64,000 nt of DNA from Gemmatimonadota bacterium (GCA_003134685.1 PLCA01000016.1:237988-301987); one strand, 5' to 3'; positions 43,291 to 51,808 are shown, numbered from the stretch's first letter. Notes: generated from the sequence alone by a model not told the origin. Translations and numbers: made by a program.

Positions 43291-43889
43291 GATGGCTCCT
43301 TGGGCTCGGATTTTTTCGGGAGGGGATGCGCCACGACCACAAGTCGATGCGCGCGACCGCCGGGGGCGGATTCATCGTGATATTTCGAAACGAGTTTCGC
43401 GATTGCATCGGTGAGTTCGCGGCTGAACGCCGCCCGGTCCGTCGGCGACCGGAAGCGAACCTCGGTATCCACTGCCAGTGTCGCCAGGCGTTTGCCCGCC
43501 TCGTTCGCACGACGAACGAGATCGCCCACCTCGCGGACAACCCGTGCGCCCAAGGCGATGAGGTAGCCCGCGGACAGCCGATCGACTTCCCGATTCGGAT
43601 CAAGGGCGACCGGACCCAAGGCGCTCGGCGAAACGACATAGGAAGCAGCCGTCGCGACGAGCAGCCGCTCCGTCAGCCCGCCCCACTTGCGTTCCTGGGC
43701 CAGCCGCACCAGCCCGTGCGCCTCCAGCTCGTGCAGATGGTAGTTGACCTTCTGCCGAGCCAAGCCGACCCGCGTGGCCAACGTCGCCGCCGAGGCGGGC
43801 GCGGCCAGTTCGGAGAGGAGTCGGCTTCGGATCGGCTCCAAGGCCGCCGTCGCCGCCGCCGGATCATCGATGACTTGGATGTCGAGCAT
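43287..43889 (-). CDS. ArsR/HTH-type transcriptional regulator
   Basis: The 200-residue product has an N-terminal winged helix (EPIRSRLLSELAAPASAATL then RVGLARQKVNYHLHELEAHG), as in ArsR-like regulators of SRPBCC genes, and a C-terminal region of 110 residues (LSAGYLIALGARVVREVGDL) with no clear metal site. Translation from ATG 43889 gives this protein; the longer frame to 44264 runs through fossil attC DNA. A palindrome overlaps the promoter upstream (43904-43925), suggesting autoregulation. It is first in the three-gene operon. Confidence 0.88.
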   Translation of the reverse strand: MLDIQVIDDPAAATAALEPIRSRLLSELAAPASAATLATRVGLARQKVNYHLHELEAHGLVRLAQERKWGGLTERLLVATAASYVVSPSALGPVALDPNREVDRLSAGYLIALGARVVREVGDLVRRANEAGKRLATLAVDTEVRFRSPTDRAAFSRELTDAIAKLVSKYHDESAPGGRAHRLVVVAHPLPKKSEPKEPS

Positions 43890-43903
43890 GAGGAGATGGT
43901 ACC

Positions 43904-43925
43904 CTTGACAACTTTTATTGTCAAG
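43904..43925. promoter_or_regulatory. Palindromic operator/promoter of the ArsR operon
   Basis: The sequence CTTGACAA-CTTTTA-TTGTCAAG is a perfect 8-bp inverted repeat with a 6-base spacer, 14 bp upstream of the ArsR start on the minus strand. TTGACA forms a -35-like element on either strand. Its position supports autoregulation by the ArsR-type protein, but this is an inference. Confidence 0.65.
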
Positions 43926-43966
43926 CGTGATCCAAAGTTTTTTTGCCGAAATTCGCGGAGTCCGCA

Positions 43967-44041
43967 AGGAGCAAGCACTTTTCGGATGCGACTTCGCCGC
44001 AATGGTTGTAGCGTGCTTGCAGCTGAACTTTGGCGTTATGC
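43967..44041 (+). repeat. Fossil attC 15, degenerate 3' part
   Basis: The centre AAGCACTTTTCGGATGCG(A)CTTCGCCGCAATGG, then GCGTGCTTGCAGCTGAAC, is the family sequence. R' is GTTATGC at 44035-44041, with a T where the consensus has a purine, and the 5' arm and R'' are unrecognisable. Confidence 0.75.
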
Positions 44042-44063
44042 CGCGGTGGATATCATAGAAGTG

Positions 44064-44453
44064 ATGGAACTGCTCACCCCGATTCGCACGCACACTTTTT
44101 CTGACATTCCGATCCCAGTCATCTCCAAGGGCAATCGTCCGATGACGGTCATCAACGTCTTCACCGTCGCACCTGATCGCCAAGCGCGTCTGCTTCATCT
44201 CCTCACGCGTGCCACCGAGTCCAGCGTGCGACACGTGCCGGGCTTTGTCGCGGCGGCGCTTCACCGGAGTCTGGATGGCACCAAGGTTACGATGTACGCG
44301 CAGTGGCGGTCGCCCGAGGATTATGAGCGGATGCGCAGTCGTCCGGACACGTCGCCCTTTCTTGCCGAAGCGATGACAATCGCCACATTCGAGCCCGGCT
44401 TCTACGAGGTCGTCGAGGTCTTCTCCCCCGACGAAGCTCGACCCGCGGTCTAA
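44064..44453 (+). CDS. Fossil-cassette gene: antibiotic-biosynthesis-monooxygenase (ABM)-fold protein
   Basis: This 129-residue protein has a dimeric alpha/beta ABM-domain sequence (VINVFTVAPDRQARLLHLLT, then HVPGFVAAALHRSLDGTKVT and QWRSPEDYERM). ABM proteins act as small monooxygenases or detoxifiers. It begins 22 bp after the decayed R', and its stop TAA is in GTCTAAC at 44448-44454, the same arrangement as the intact cassettes, so it is an old cassette gene whose attC sites have decayed. Confidence 0.85.
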   Translation: MELLTPIRTHTFSDIPIPVISKGNRPMTVINVFTVAPDRQARLLHLLTRATESSVRHVPGFVAAALHRSLDGTKVTMYAQWRSPEDYERMRSRPDTSPFLAEAMTIATFEPGFYEVVEVFSPDEARPAV

Positions 44454-44458
44454 CGAAC
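44448..44458 (+). repeat. Fossil attC remnant after the ABM gene
   Basis: GTCTAACGAAC at 44448-44458 is the first 11 bases of the attC family. The following sequence is unrelated, so the rest of the site has been lost. It marks the last trace of the array that I can find. Confidence 0.6.
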
Positions 44459-44483
44459 AACCACCATCTTCCTTCTCGTCACT

Positions 44484-44669
44484 ATGCGAATCGCATTGAA
44501 CGTCTCAGGCGTCTTGTGTCTGCTCGTGGGATGTGTCTGGATTCTTCAGGGAATCAACATCCTTCCGGGTAGCTTCATGACTGGCCAAACGAAGTGGGCC
44601 ATCTATGGCGGCCTTCTAGTGGTCGCAGGCATCGGTCTGTTGATCTCGGCAAATCGTCGCAGAGTCTGA
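44484..44669 (+). CDS. Small two-helix membrane protein
   Basis: Sixty-one residues: a first helix MRIALNVSGVLCLLVGCVWIL, the loop GINILPGSFMTGQTKWA, and a second helix IYGGLLVVAGIGLLISA. The INILPGSFM loop pattern is common to a widespread small membrane protein family of unknown function. The gene is 25 bp past the fossil attC remnant. Confidence 0.75.
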   Translation: MRIALNVSGVLCLLVGCVWILQGINILPGSFMTGQTKWAIYGGLLVVAGIGLLISANRRRV

Positions 44670-44823
44670 ATTGACCAACGAGATTGCCCGACCTCCGCTA
44701 CTCGCGCAAAGCCTCGAGGCCTCGGCGATTAGTCATTGCCTTTAGCTTGACTGAGACTGTTGTGGCTCAACAGATTCAGCGCACAAGACTCTGAAGACCC
44801 GTCGAGAGGCTCCGTCGCCACCT

Positions 44824-45783
44824 ATGAGTTGTATCCGCGTTGCACCGGCCCTCGGTGCCTGGCTGGCAATCTCCCTCGCGGCATGCGGGGACGGTTCTAC
44901 TTCACCGCTGAACGATCCCCGTGGAGTCATGCTGGTGGTGAGCGGGACTGGTTCCGCGTCCGAGATCTACGCCATGCGTCTCGATGGATCCGCTCGGCTG
45001 CAGCTCACCCAAAATGCGATCCTGGATGGTGATCCGGATTGGTCACCCGACGGTCAGCAGATCGTGTTCATCAGTGCGGTAGACAGCGAGCCAGGTGCGC
45101 CAGCTCGCCGGCGCGATGTCTATCTGATGAGCGCCGACGGCTCCGGAAAGCATCGATTGTTTCAGGGCGCCCCCGGTGCCGGGGCTGCACATCCCCGCTG
45201 GTCGCCGGACGGAAGCCGCATTTCCTTCGACAGCTTCGACGCAGCACTGGGTGGGTTCCAGCCTTACGTGATGAACAGCGACGGTTCCAACGTGAAGATC
45301 GTGCGGACAATGCCGGGAGAAAATTTCGGTCTCGCGTGGTCGCCCGACGGCACGCGCTTTCTCTTTCTTACGAACCGATCACCGAGGTTGCTGTGGACTT
45401 TGCACGTCATGCCAACGGACGGTTCCAGCGACCAGCAGATCACAGACGACGCCGCCTGCCCGTCGAATCTCGGGAGGGCTGCCCAGTGGTCGCCCGATGG
45501 TTCCACCATCGCGTTTTCGTGCGCAACCAACCTGGGATCGTGGATCACTACGATGCAGGCCGATGGGACGGGCGTGGCTATCGTGACCCTCCCCGCGACA
45601 GAAGCTTTCGATCCGGTGTGGTCACCAAGTGGCGCGCAAATCGCCTTCGCCGGCAATCCCGGTTCAGTTGGCGGTAATCCTGTCTCGCAGGTGTTCGTGA
45701 TCAACGCCGCGGGAGGGGCGGTGTCGCAGATAACGAATGGCACCGCACGTAATGTCGTGACCGCCTGGCGATCGGGGCACTAG
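44824..45783 (+). CDS. PD40/TolB-like beta-propeller lipoprotein
   Basis: The 319-residue product starts with a lipoprotein signal (LAISLAACGDGST) and contains at least five WD40-like PD40 repeats of the form W-S-P-D-G-x-x-I/L: DWSPDGQQIVF, RWSPDGSRISF, AWSPDGTRFLF, QWSPDGSTIAF and VWSPSGAQIAF. It would form a periplasmic propeller akin to TolB's C-terminal domain. It lacks a TolB N-terminal domain, so it is more likely a secreted scaffold. Its stop overlaps the start of the frame that leads to the rhamnosidase. Confidence 0.88.
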   Translation: MSCIRVAPALGAWLAISLAACGDGSTSPLNDPRGVMLVVSGTGSASEIYAMRLDGSARLQLTQNAILDGDPDWSPDGQQIVFISAVDSEPGAPARRRDVYLMSADGSGKHRLFQGAPGAGAAHPRWSPDGSRISFDSFDAALGGFQPYVMNSDGSNVKIVRTMPGENFGLAWSPDGTRFLFLTNRSPRLLWTLHVMPTDGSSDQQITDDAACPSNLGRAAQWSPDGSTIAFSCATNLGSWITTMQADGTGVAIVTLPATEAFDPVWSPSGAQIAFAGNPGSVGGNPVSQVFVINAAGGAVSQITNGTARNVVTAWRSGH

Positions 45784-45924
45784 CCCATAGGCACTCTTCG
45801 TCTGTGCTTCGCCTCGATCCTCGCGGCGTTCGCGGCCGTCGTCGCGTTCTCCGCACCGCTCGACGCGCAGGAGACGCGCGTATTCGACGGGGCGTCGCCA
45901 GCGAGCTGGATCGCGCCTCCCGGT

Positions 45925-48189
45925 GTGCCGGGGGACACCTTCACTGTGTTCCACGCGCGACGAACCTTCGACCTGTCGTCGGTCCCCGCGCGATTCGTGG
46001 TGCACGTGTCCGCGGATAATCGATACCGACTCTACGTCAACGGCGTGCAGGTGTCCTCCGGTCCACAGCGGTCGGATGTCATGCACTGGCGCTACGAGAC
46101 GCTCGACCTCGCGCCCCATCTGCGCGCGGGGCGTAACGTGATCGCGGCCCTCGTGTGGAACTGGGGCGCTTCGCGTCCGGTGGCGCAGCACAGCAATCGC
46201 ACCGGATTCCTGCTCCAGGGTAACGGCCAGGTCGAGGCAGCGCTGGTGAACACAGGCACAGGATGGAAGGTGCTGCGCGATCCGGCGTACTCGCCCATCG
46301 TCATCACCACCGCTACGCTGGGCGACTATTACGCCGCGGCTCCCGGCGATTCGGTCGACGGCTCGCGCTATCCATGGGGATGGGAGCGCGCGGACTACTC
46401 GGATGATTCGTGGAGCGATGGTGCCAGTGCCATCGTCGGTCGCGTGCAGCTGCGCGCGATGGCGCCCGGCGGCTATGGCGAAGTGTCGGGATGGCAGCTC
46501 GAGGCGCGGTCGATACCCTCAATGGAGGAAACAGAGCAACGGCTCGCGCGCGTCCGTCGCACGACCGGTGTCGAAACCGACGGCGCGTTTCTACGAGGAG
46601 CCGGTGATCTGGTGATCCCCGCACGGACGACGGCGGTGCTCCTGCTCGATCAATCGCATACGACGAATGCGTATCCGGTGCTCGAGACGAGCGGAGGCGC
46701 CGGCAGCATGGTACGCCTCACGTACGCCGAGGCACTGATCGACGCGAAGGGGCAGAAAGGAAATCGGAACGAGATCGAAGGGCGGACGGTGCGCGGGCTG
46801 CGCGACGTCTTCCTTCCCGACGGGGGCGCGCGGCGCCGCTTCACGACGTTGTACTGGCGCTCCTTCCGCTACATCCAGATGGACGTCACGACGGCAGATG
46901 CGCCACTGCGAGTGCACGATCTGCACGGGATCTTTACTGCGTACCCGTTCGCGGAGCGCGGTCGCTTCGCGAGCGATCTTCCGTGGCTTGCCGAAATGTG
47001 GGGCATGAACTGGAACGGCGCGCGAATCGGTGCGTTTGAGACGTACATGGACACTCCGTATTGGGAGCAGCTCCAGTACGTCGGCGATACGCGCGTGCAG
47101 GGGCTCATCTCGCTTTACGTCGCCGGCGACGATCGCCTCCTGCGTCAGGCGATCGAGCATTTCGACTTCTCTCGCATCCCGGAGGGACTCACCGCGAGTC
47201 GCTATCCCTCGGCGTTGACGCAGATCATTCCACCCTTCTCGCTGATCTACGTCGCGATGGTGCACGACTATTTCATGCACCGCGACGACCCCGCGTTCGT
47301 GCGTGCGCGACTCGCCGGCGTGCGCGGGATCCTTGACTGGTTCGGCCGCCACGTGGATGCCACCGGCATGCTGGGCCCGATGCCGTACTGGAACTACGTC
47401 GATTGGACGAAACCGTGGGATCGGGGCGTTCCCCCCGGCGCCGACGATGGGCACTCGACGACGATCAGCCTGCTGTACGCATACGCGTTGCAGCGCGCGG
47501 CGGAGCTCGAGGAGGGAGTCGGGATGCGCGGTGCGGCGGCAGACTATCGTGCGCGCGCTGAAGCGATGCGTGCCGCGGTACGCGCGCGTGCCTGGGACTC
47601 GGCGCGGGGATTGTTTCGCGACGCGCCGGATATCAGTGCGTACAGCCAGCAGACCAACGTGCTCGCCGTCCTAGCGAATGCGGTGTCCAGCGCTGAGCAG
47701 CGAGACCTGATGGAACGCGTCCTCGCCGACACGACGCTCACACAGGCATCCTATTACTTCAGCTTCTACGTACTGGAAGCGCTACGAAAGGCGGGGCTCA
47801 GCGACCGCTACATCGAACAGCTTGCGCCGTGGCAGGCGATGTTGAAGCTCGGTCTTACGTCGGCTCCGGAAAATCCGGAGCCCACGCGCTCCGACACGCA
47901 TGCGTGGGCCGCGCACCCGAACTATGGCCTGCTCGCGACTGTGCTCGGCGTGCGTCCTTCGAGTCCGGGCTTCCGCACTGTGCGCATCGCGCCGGCGCTC
48001 GGTCCTTTACTTCGCGCCGAGGGACGCGTGCCACATCCGTCCGGCGACATCGACGTCCGACTGGTGCGCGAGGGCAAGCGCGGACTGCGCGCCGAGATCA
48101 CGCTGCCGCGCGGGCTGTCAGGCGTGTTCGAATGGCAGGGGCAACGCCGGCCGTTGCGCGAGGGGCGGCAGATCATTCGGTTCGAATAA
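45925..48189 (+). CDS. GH78-type alpha-L-rhamnosidase, start uncertain
   Basis: This secreted glycoside hydrolase of family 78 type removes terminal L-rhamnose. The N-terminal carbohydrate-binding region contains WRSFRYIQMDVT, typical of the family, and the (alpha/alpha)6 catalytic domain shows a TPYWEQLQYVGDTRVQ segment, where the Glu near residue 381 fits the acid/base. The C-terminal beta-sandwich ends with GVFEWQGQRR. The first GTG in frame is 45925, but the frame upstream encodes a clear signal peptide (LCFASILAAFAAVVAFSA) back to 45784 with no ATG, GTG or TTG. The gene may use a non-standard start or have lost it. Confidence 0.87.
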   Translation: MPGDTFTVFHARRTFDLSSVPARFVVHVSADNRYRLYVNGVQVSSGPQRSDVMHWRYETLDLAPHLRAGRNVIAALVWNWGASRPVAQHSNRTGFLLQGNGQVEAALVNTGTGWKVLRDPAYSPIVITTATLGDYYAAAPGDSVDGSRYPWGWERADYSDDSWSDGASAIVGRVQLRAMAPGGYGEVSGWQLEARSIPSMEETEQRLARVRRTTGVETDGAFLRGAGDLVIPARTTAVLLLDQSHTTNAYPVLETSGGAGSMVRLTYAEALIDAKGQKGNRNEIEGRTVRGLRDVFLPDGGARRRFTTLYWRSFRYIQMDVTTADAPLRVHDLHGIFTAYPFAERGRFASDLPWLAEMWGMNWNGARIGAFETYMDTPYWEQLQYVGDTRVQGLISLYVAGDDRLLRQAIEHFDFSRIPEGLTASRYPSALTQIIPPFSLIYVAMVHDYFMHRDDPAFVRARLAGVRGILDWFGRHVDATGMLGPMPYWNYVDWTKPWDRGVPPGADDGHSTTISLLYAYALQRAAELEEGVGMRGAAADYRARAEAMRAAVRARAWDSARGLFRDAPDISAYSQQTNVLAVLANAVSSAEQRDLMERVLADTTLTQASYYFSFYVLEALRKAGLSDRYIEQLAPWQAMLKLGLTSAPENPEPTRSDTHAWAAHPNYGLLATVLGVRPSSPGFRTVRIAPALGPLLRAEGRVPHPSGDIDVRLVREGKRGLRAEITLPRGLSGVFEWQGQRRPLREGRQIIRFE

Positions 48190-48200
48190 GCTGACATGAC
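48151..48200. repeat. 50-bp direct repeat, copy 1 (end of the rhamnosidase gene)
   Basis: This contains the last 13 codons of the rhamnosidase and 11 bases past its stop codon. It matches 50205-50254 at 47 of 50 positions. The two copies flank the 2-kb segment that carries the carboxypeptidase-regulatory-domain gene. Confidence 0.85.
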
Positions 48201-48390
48201 GGCATCTAGAGCGCACGTCCGATAAGCGTTGAGTCTGAATCATGCATTCTGAGATAGTTAGATAACATTGTTAGCGCGTCTTTGGTGAAAGTGTTGACGG
48301 TTGGTTCAGATTTTATCTCCAAATCGATCTGCCGACACTCGTTTGTCAAGAATCAAAGTGGACAACCGAAAACCAGGGGTGATCACTCGA

Positions 48391-50133
48391 ATGAATATTG
48401 CTCCCCTGTTGAGACTCAGCCTAGCCTCTGTGGTCCTGACACCCACTGTATTTTGCCAAGAGGTCAGCGGCACGGCCCAGATATCGGAATCACATGCAAG
48501 CTCACCCGGAACAACCATTGTCCTTGTTAGCCCGAGCGGAGTAATCATCGCAGGGACATTGAGCAGGCTGGATGGAGGATATGTTCTTCGCGCGCCGAGC
48601 CCGGGACGATACAGAGTTCGCGCGCGGCGCTTGGGGTTCGCGCCGGATTCGTCGGACGTACTGACTTTCAGCGTCGACGGTGCGCTCCACTTCGACCCGG
48701 TGCTAAGGCCACTCACCACATCGCTTCAGGCTGTCTCCGTTGAGGGAGCCAGCCGGTGCGTCGTAAGCCCAGGCTCTGGCGCTCAGGCATTTCGCTTATG
48801 GGAGGCGGCACAAAACGCATTGTCAGCGACCATCGCCGCATCGACTGGGAAACAATTTGCGTTCCGGCTTGGGCGATTCCAGCGGGAGATCGATCCTGCG
48901 ACCGGACGAATCATTCATGGGACCGAATGGGAGATGCGTGCCCTGAGCTCTGAGCCCTACTACAGCATCTCGCCCGATTCTCTTGCCACGACGGGCTTTG
49001 CGAGGACGGAAGGAGATTCGGCGGTGTACTTCGCCCCGGATGCTCGGACGCTTACTTCCGCGGTCTTTGCGCAGACACACTGCATGCGCGCCATTCAGGA
49101 TAGAGCAAAGCCTGAACAGATCGGCCTCGGATTTGAGCCTGTCGCACGAACGGGGCTCGTCGATGTAGCGGGAGTGCTCTGGCTCGATCGGGCTTCCGGC
49201 GAATTGCGAAATCTTGAATACCGATACGAGCTGGGCGTGGGCAATCGTGCGCAGGAAGGATCTTCCGCAACCGAGTCAGCCACCGGTAGAATCGAATATC
49301 GTCGGCTGGACAACGGCGGCTGGATCGTCAATCGATGGCTGATTCGCGTCCCGGTTCAAAAGGATGAGCGCAACAGCACTCTGTCTTCCAAAGGAGCGGG
49401 CGGTAACCTGACAGTTCGCTCAACTCGCGTTGCTCGTACGACAGCTTTTTGGGAGGTCGGGGGTGACGTGAGGGCTGTTCTCGATCCGAGCGATCCGGCA
49501 TTCAGCCAGCAGAGTGAGGTCGGTGTCCTGCGCGGAAGCATTGTTACCGGCCCCAATCATGTTGGCGTGCCGAACGTTGAGATCAACGTCGCGTCAACTG
49601 GCCCGAGTGCCCAATCACGGAGAACCATAACCGGCAGCGATGGGCTTTTCTCTTTTGACAGTCTTCCCGAGGGTGACTACCGTCTTACCGTGAGCGCCGC
49701 TTCATTCGACACATTGAACACTCTCGTACAACCAGTACCGCTTCGAATAGGTGCGAGCACTCTTCAAACAGTGACGATTACTATTCCATCGGCAGAGGAG
49801 GGCCGCGCTGCTCTTTGCTCGGCGACCAACTCGTCTACCACAATCGTTCACGGGCTTGTAACTGACAGCGCGACAGGGCAACACATTACCGGAGCACGCG
49901 TGGAAGCCTACTGGCTGTCGGGAACGACACGGAACATTGGAGGATTGACCACGAGTGCCCACCAACGGGTAACTCTTACCGATAGCAGCGGCAAATACGT
50001 CTTCTGCGGAATGGAGTCGACGACGCGTTTATTGCTGAGTGCCTCACTCGGGTCACGAAAAAGTCGGCGTATGCCGTCGATGACAATTGGCCAAGGGGAT
50101 ATGCAGTTGGCAAATCTTCAGATTTCACGATAG
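48391..50133 (+). CDS. Secreted carboxypeptidase-regulatory-domain protein
   Basis: A signal peptide (LLRLSLASVVLTPTVFCQ) precedes a 580-residue protein. At least two CarboxypepD_reg-like domains are visible, including GIVTGPNHVGVPNVEI-type entry (GSIVTGPNHVGVPNVEINV) followed by TGSDGLFSFDSLPEGDYRLTV, and an N-terminal copy with VSPSGVIIAGTLSRLDGGYVL then PGRYRVRARRLGF. Such proteins occur as ligand-binding or TonB-associated modules. The ATG at 48391 follows an upstream open frame from 48301. The gene lies between two copies of a 50-bp repeat and shows a slightly lower GC than its neighbours. Confidence 0.8.
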   Translation: MNIAPLLRLSLASVVLTPTVFCQEVSGTAQISESHASSPGTTIVLVSPSGVIIAGTLSRLDGGYVLRAPSPGRYRVRARRLGFAPDSSDVLTFSVDGALHFDPVLRPLTTSLQAVSVEGASRCVVSPGSGAQAFRLWEAAQNALSATIAASTGKQFAFRLGRFQREIDPATGRIIHGTEWEMRALSSEPYYSISPDSLATTGFARTEGDSAVYFAPDARTLTSAVFAQTHCMRAIQDRAKPEQIGLGFEPVARTGLVDVAGVLWLDRASGELRNLEYRYELGVGNRAQEGSSATESATGRIEYRRLDNGGWIVNRWLIRVPVQKDERNSTLSSKGAGGNLTVRSTRVARTTAFWEVGGDVRAVLDPSDPAFSQQSEVGVLRGSIVTGPNHVGVPNVEINVASTGPSAQSRRTITGSDGLFSFDSLPEGDYRLTVSAASFDTLNTLVQPVPLRIGASTLQTVTITIPSAEEGRAALCSATNSSTTIVHGLVTDSATGQHITGARVEAYWLSGTTRNIGGLTTSAHQRVTLTDSSGKYVFCGMESTTRLLLSASLGSRKSRRMPSMTIGQGDMQLANLQISR

Positions 50134-50204
50134 GGGATCTCCGTTCACCAAGCATAGAGTTGGCGTTAGCAACTGTATTTAAAGCCAAGCGGTGGTGAGT
50201 GCGG

Positions 50205-50254
50205 CCATTGCGCGAGGGGCGGCAGATCATTCGGTTCGAATAAGCCGACGTGAC
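50205..50254. repeat. 50-bp direct repeat, copy 2 (no gene attached)
   Basis: The 47-of-50 match to the rhamnosidase 3' end at 48151. Here it is a stranded copy in non-coding DNA, with the final codons of the rhamnosidase but no upstream gene body. Confidence 0.85.
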
Positions 50255-50329
50255 CGGTACCAAGTACTACCGAATTCTGCCTCGTCCTAACCGGGATAGA
50301 TTCCCAACAGCCTAACAAAGGATCAGTCG

Positions 50330-50752
50330 ATGTTATTCTTTCGCTCTTCTTCCCCCCGACAGCTGAGCCTCGGGCTTGGGGCACTCCGTGTCGCCGTTGC
50401 AACGATCTTCATCAAACACGGGGCGCAGAAGTTGTTCGTCTTTGGTTTCTCCGGCGTTACGGGCGCGTTCACGCAGATGGGCGTCCCGCTTCCGGGCGTC
50501 ACGGGACCGTTCATCGCGCTGCTCGAGTTCTTCGGCGGCATTGCTCTCGTAATAGGTCTCCTGACCCGTCTGATCGCGCTCGGCTTCGTGTGCGACATGC
50601 TCGGTGCCATCCTCTTAGTACAACTCAAGAGCGGGTTTTCGCATTTTGAGCTCGAATTCCTGCTCCTCGGGTCGAGCCTCGCTCTTGTTCTTACGGGAGC
50701 CGGCGAGTTCTCCGTCGACGCGCTGCTTGGTCGTCGTGACGCGAAAGGTTGA
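50330..50752 (+). CDS. DoxX-family membrane protein
   Basis: The 140-residue protein has four hydrophobic segments (LGALRVAVATIFIKHGAQKL, GPFIALLEFFGGIALVIGLL, LGFVCDMLGAILLVQL, FLLLGSSLALVLTGAGEFS), matching the DoxX fold, including the HGAQKLF motif after helix 1 and the ALLEFFGGIALVIGL motif. Members are linked to thiosulfate:quinone oxidoreductase or redox homeostasis. It precedes a cytochrome c gene by 6 bp and probably shares its transcript. Confidence 0.9.
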   Translation: MLFFRSSSPRQLSLGLGALRVAVATIFIKHGAQKLFVFGFSGVTGAFTQMGVPLPGVTGPFIALLEFFGGIALVIGLLTRLIALGFVCDMLGAILLVQLKSGFSHFELEFLLLGSSLALVLTGAGEFSVDALLGRRDAKG

Positions 50753-50758
50753 CTTCGT

Positions 50759-51808
50759 GTGAGCCCAAGCAAGGAAGAAAGCATCCTCCGACAGCTTGAC
50801 GGAGCGATTCGTCAGCCACGTGCCGGCAAGTTGCTGACCGCGCCGTTACTGCCGATAATCATCGCTGTCTTTACGATCGCTCTTGCCGTCTTCCAAGAGC
50901 CCTCCGATGTACCGCCCTGGGCTTTCCCCGGCAGCCCAAAGGATTCCGCGGGTGTCGATAGCACGCGGTTGCATCACATCCCCAACAGCGAGGCGCGGTT
51001 CACGCTACGTCAAGCCATCGATCGGTTCGCGCCACCCGACTGGCATCCGAGCGGACACCCGCCGATGCCGGATGTCGTTGCGCATGGCCGGAGAGCGGAT
51101 CTCTTTGCGTGCGCCTACTCTCATTTGCCGAACGGAACAGGAAGACCCGAGAACGCGGCGCTCGCCGGCTTGCCCGAGGGCTACATCATCGCACAGCTGG
51201 CGGATTTCCGCAGTTCTGCCCGCAAAAATCCGTTGCCCGGTTGGATTCCCGGCAACAGCATGCACGCCGTTGCCATGAGTGCCACGGAAGCAGACGTCGC
51301 ATCCGCCGCGCGCTACTTCTCGCGGCTGCGATTTACGCCGCAAGTTCGAGTGATCGAGGCGGCGCGCATTCCTCGCATGCGCGAGGCCGCATTCGTCTAC
51401 GCGCGCATCCCAGGGGCGGGAACCGAGCCGATCGGCAGCCGGATCGTCGAGGGTCCGCCCGATTTCGAACGCCACGAGCTCCGCGACGACGCCATGACCT
51501 ATGTCGCCTACGTACCACCGGGGAGCATCAAGCGTGGCCGGTCCATCGCGACGAAAGGCACCAACGGGCTCGCCACCGCGTGCGTCACGTGTCACGGCAA
51601 AAACCTGGTCGGCACAGGCCTCATTCCTCCGCTCGCCGGCCGCTATCCGACGTACATCGTTCGCCAGCTCATTGCATTCAAGACGGGTGCGAGGTCCACG
51701 CCCGCTTCGCAGCCGATGCAGCCCGTGGTGGCTCGGCTGACGGTTGCGGACATGATCGCGGTAGCCGCGTACGCCGGTTCGCTCGCCCCTGCGCATCACT
51801 CTCGATAG
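50759..51808 (+). CDS. Membrane-anchored cytochrome c, one normal and one broken heme site
   Basis: The 349-residue protein has an N-terminal membrane anchor (LLPIIIAVFTIALAVF), so it is periplasmic. The second domain has an intact c-heme site CVTCHGKNLVG. The first domain keeps the surrounding pattern of a c-type cytochrome (PNGTGRPENAALAGLPEGYI) but its site reads CAYSH, with Ser in the place of the second Cys. The Ser codon TCT is one base from the TGT codon for Cys. Only one covalent c-heme should be attached. It begins with GTG 6 bp after doxX, and precedes the FAD monooxygenase gene. Confidence 0.85.
   Translation: MSPSKEESILRQLDGAIRQPRAGKLLTAPLLPIIIAVFTIALAVFQEPSDVPPWAFPGSPKDSAGVDSTRLHHIPNSEARFTLRQAIDRFAPPDWHPSGHPPMPDVVAHGRRADLFACAYSHLPNGTGRPENAALAGLPEGYIIAQLADFRSSARKNPLPGWIPGNSMHAVAMSATEADVASAARYFSRLRFTPQVRVIEAARIPRMREAAFVYARIPGAGTEPIGSRIVEGPPDFERHELRDDAMTYVAYVPPGSIKRGRSIATKGTNGLATACVTCHGKNLVGTGLIPPLAGRYPTYIVRQLIAFKTGARSTPASQPMQPVVARLTVADMIAVAAYAGSLAPAHHSR

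Noticed and set aside
27533-44458. An integron integrase gene within or beside the array
   Set aside because: No open frame shows tyrosine-recombinase motifs on either strand. The repair operon lies to the left and unrelated operons to the right.
50160-50320. Possible attC traces (GCGTTAGCA near 50163, GCCTAACAAAGG near 50310)
   Set aside because: No inner arms or paired core site are present, so they are probably chance matches.
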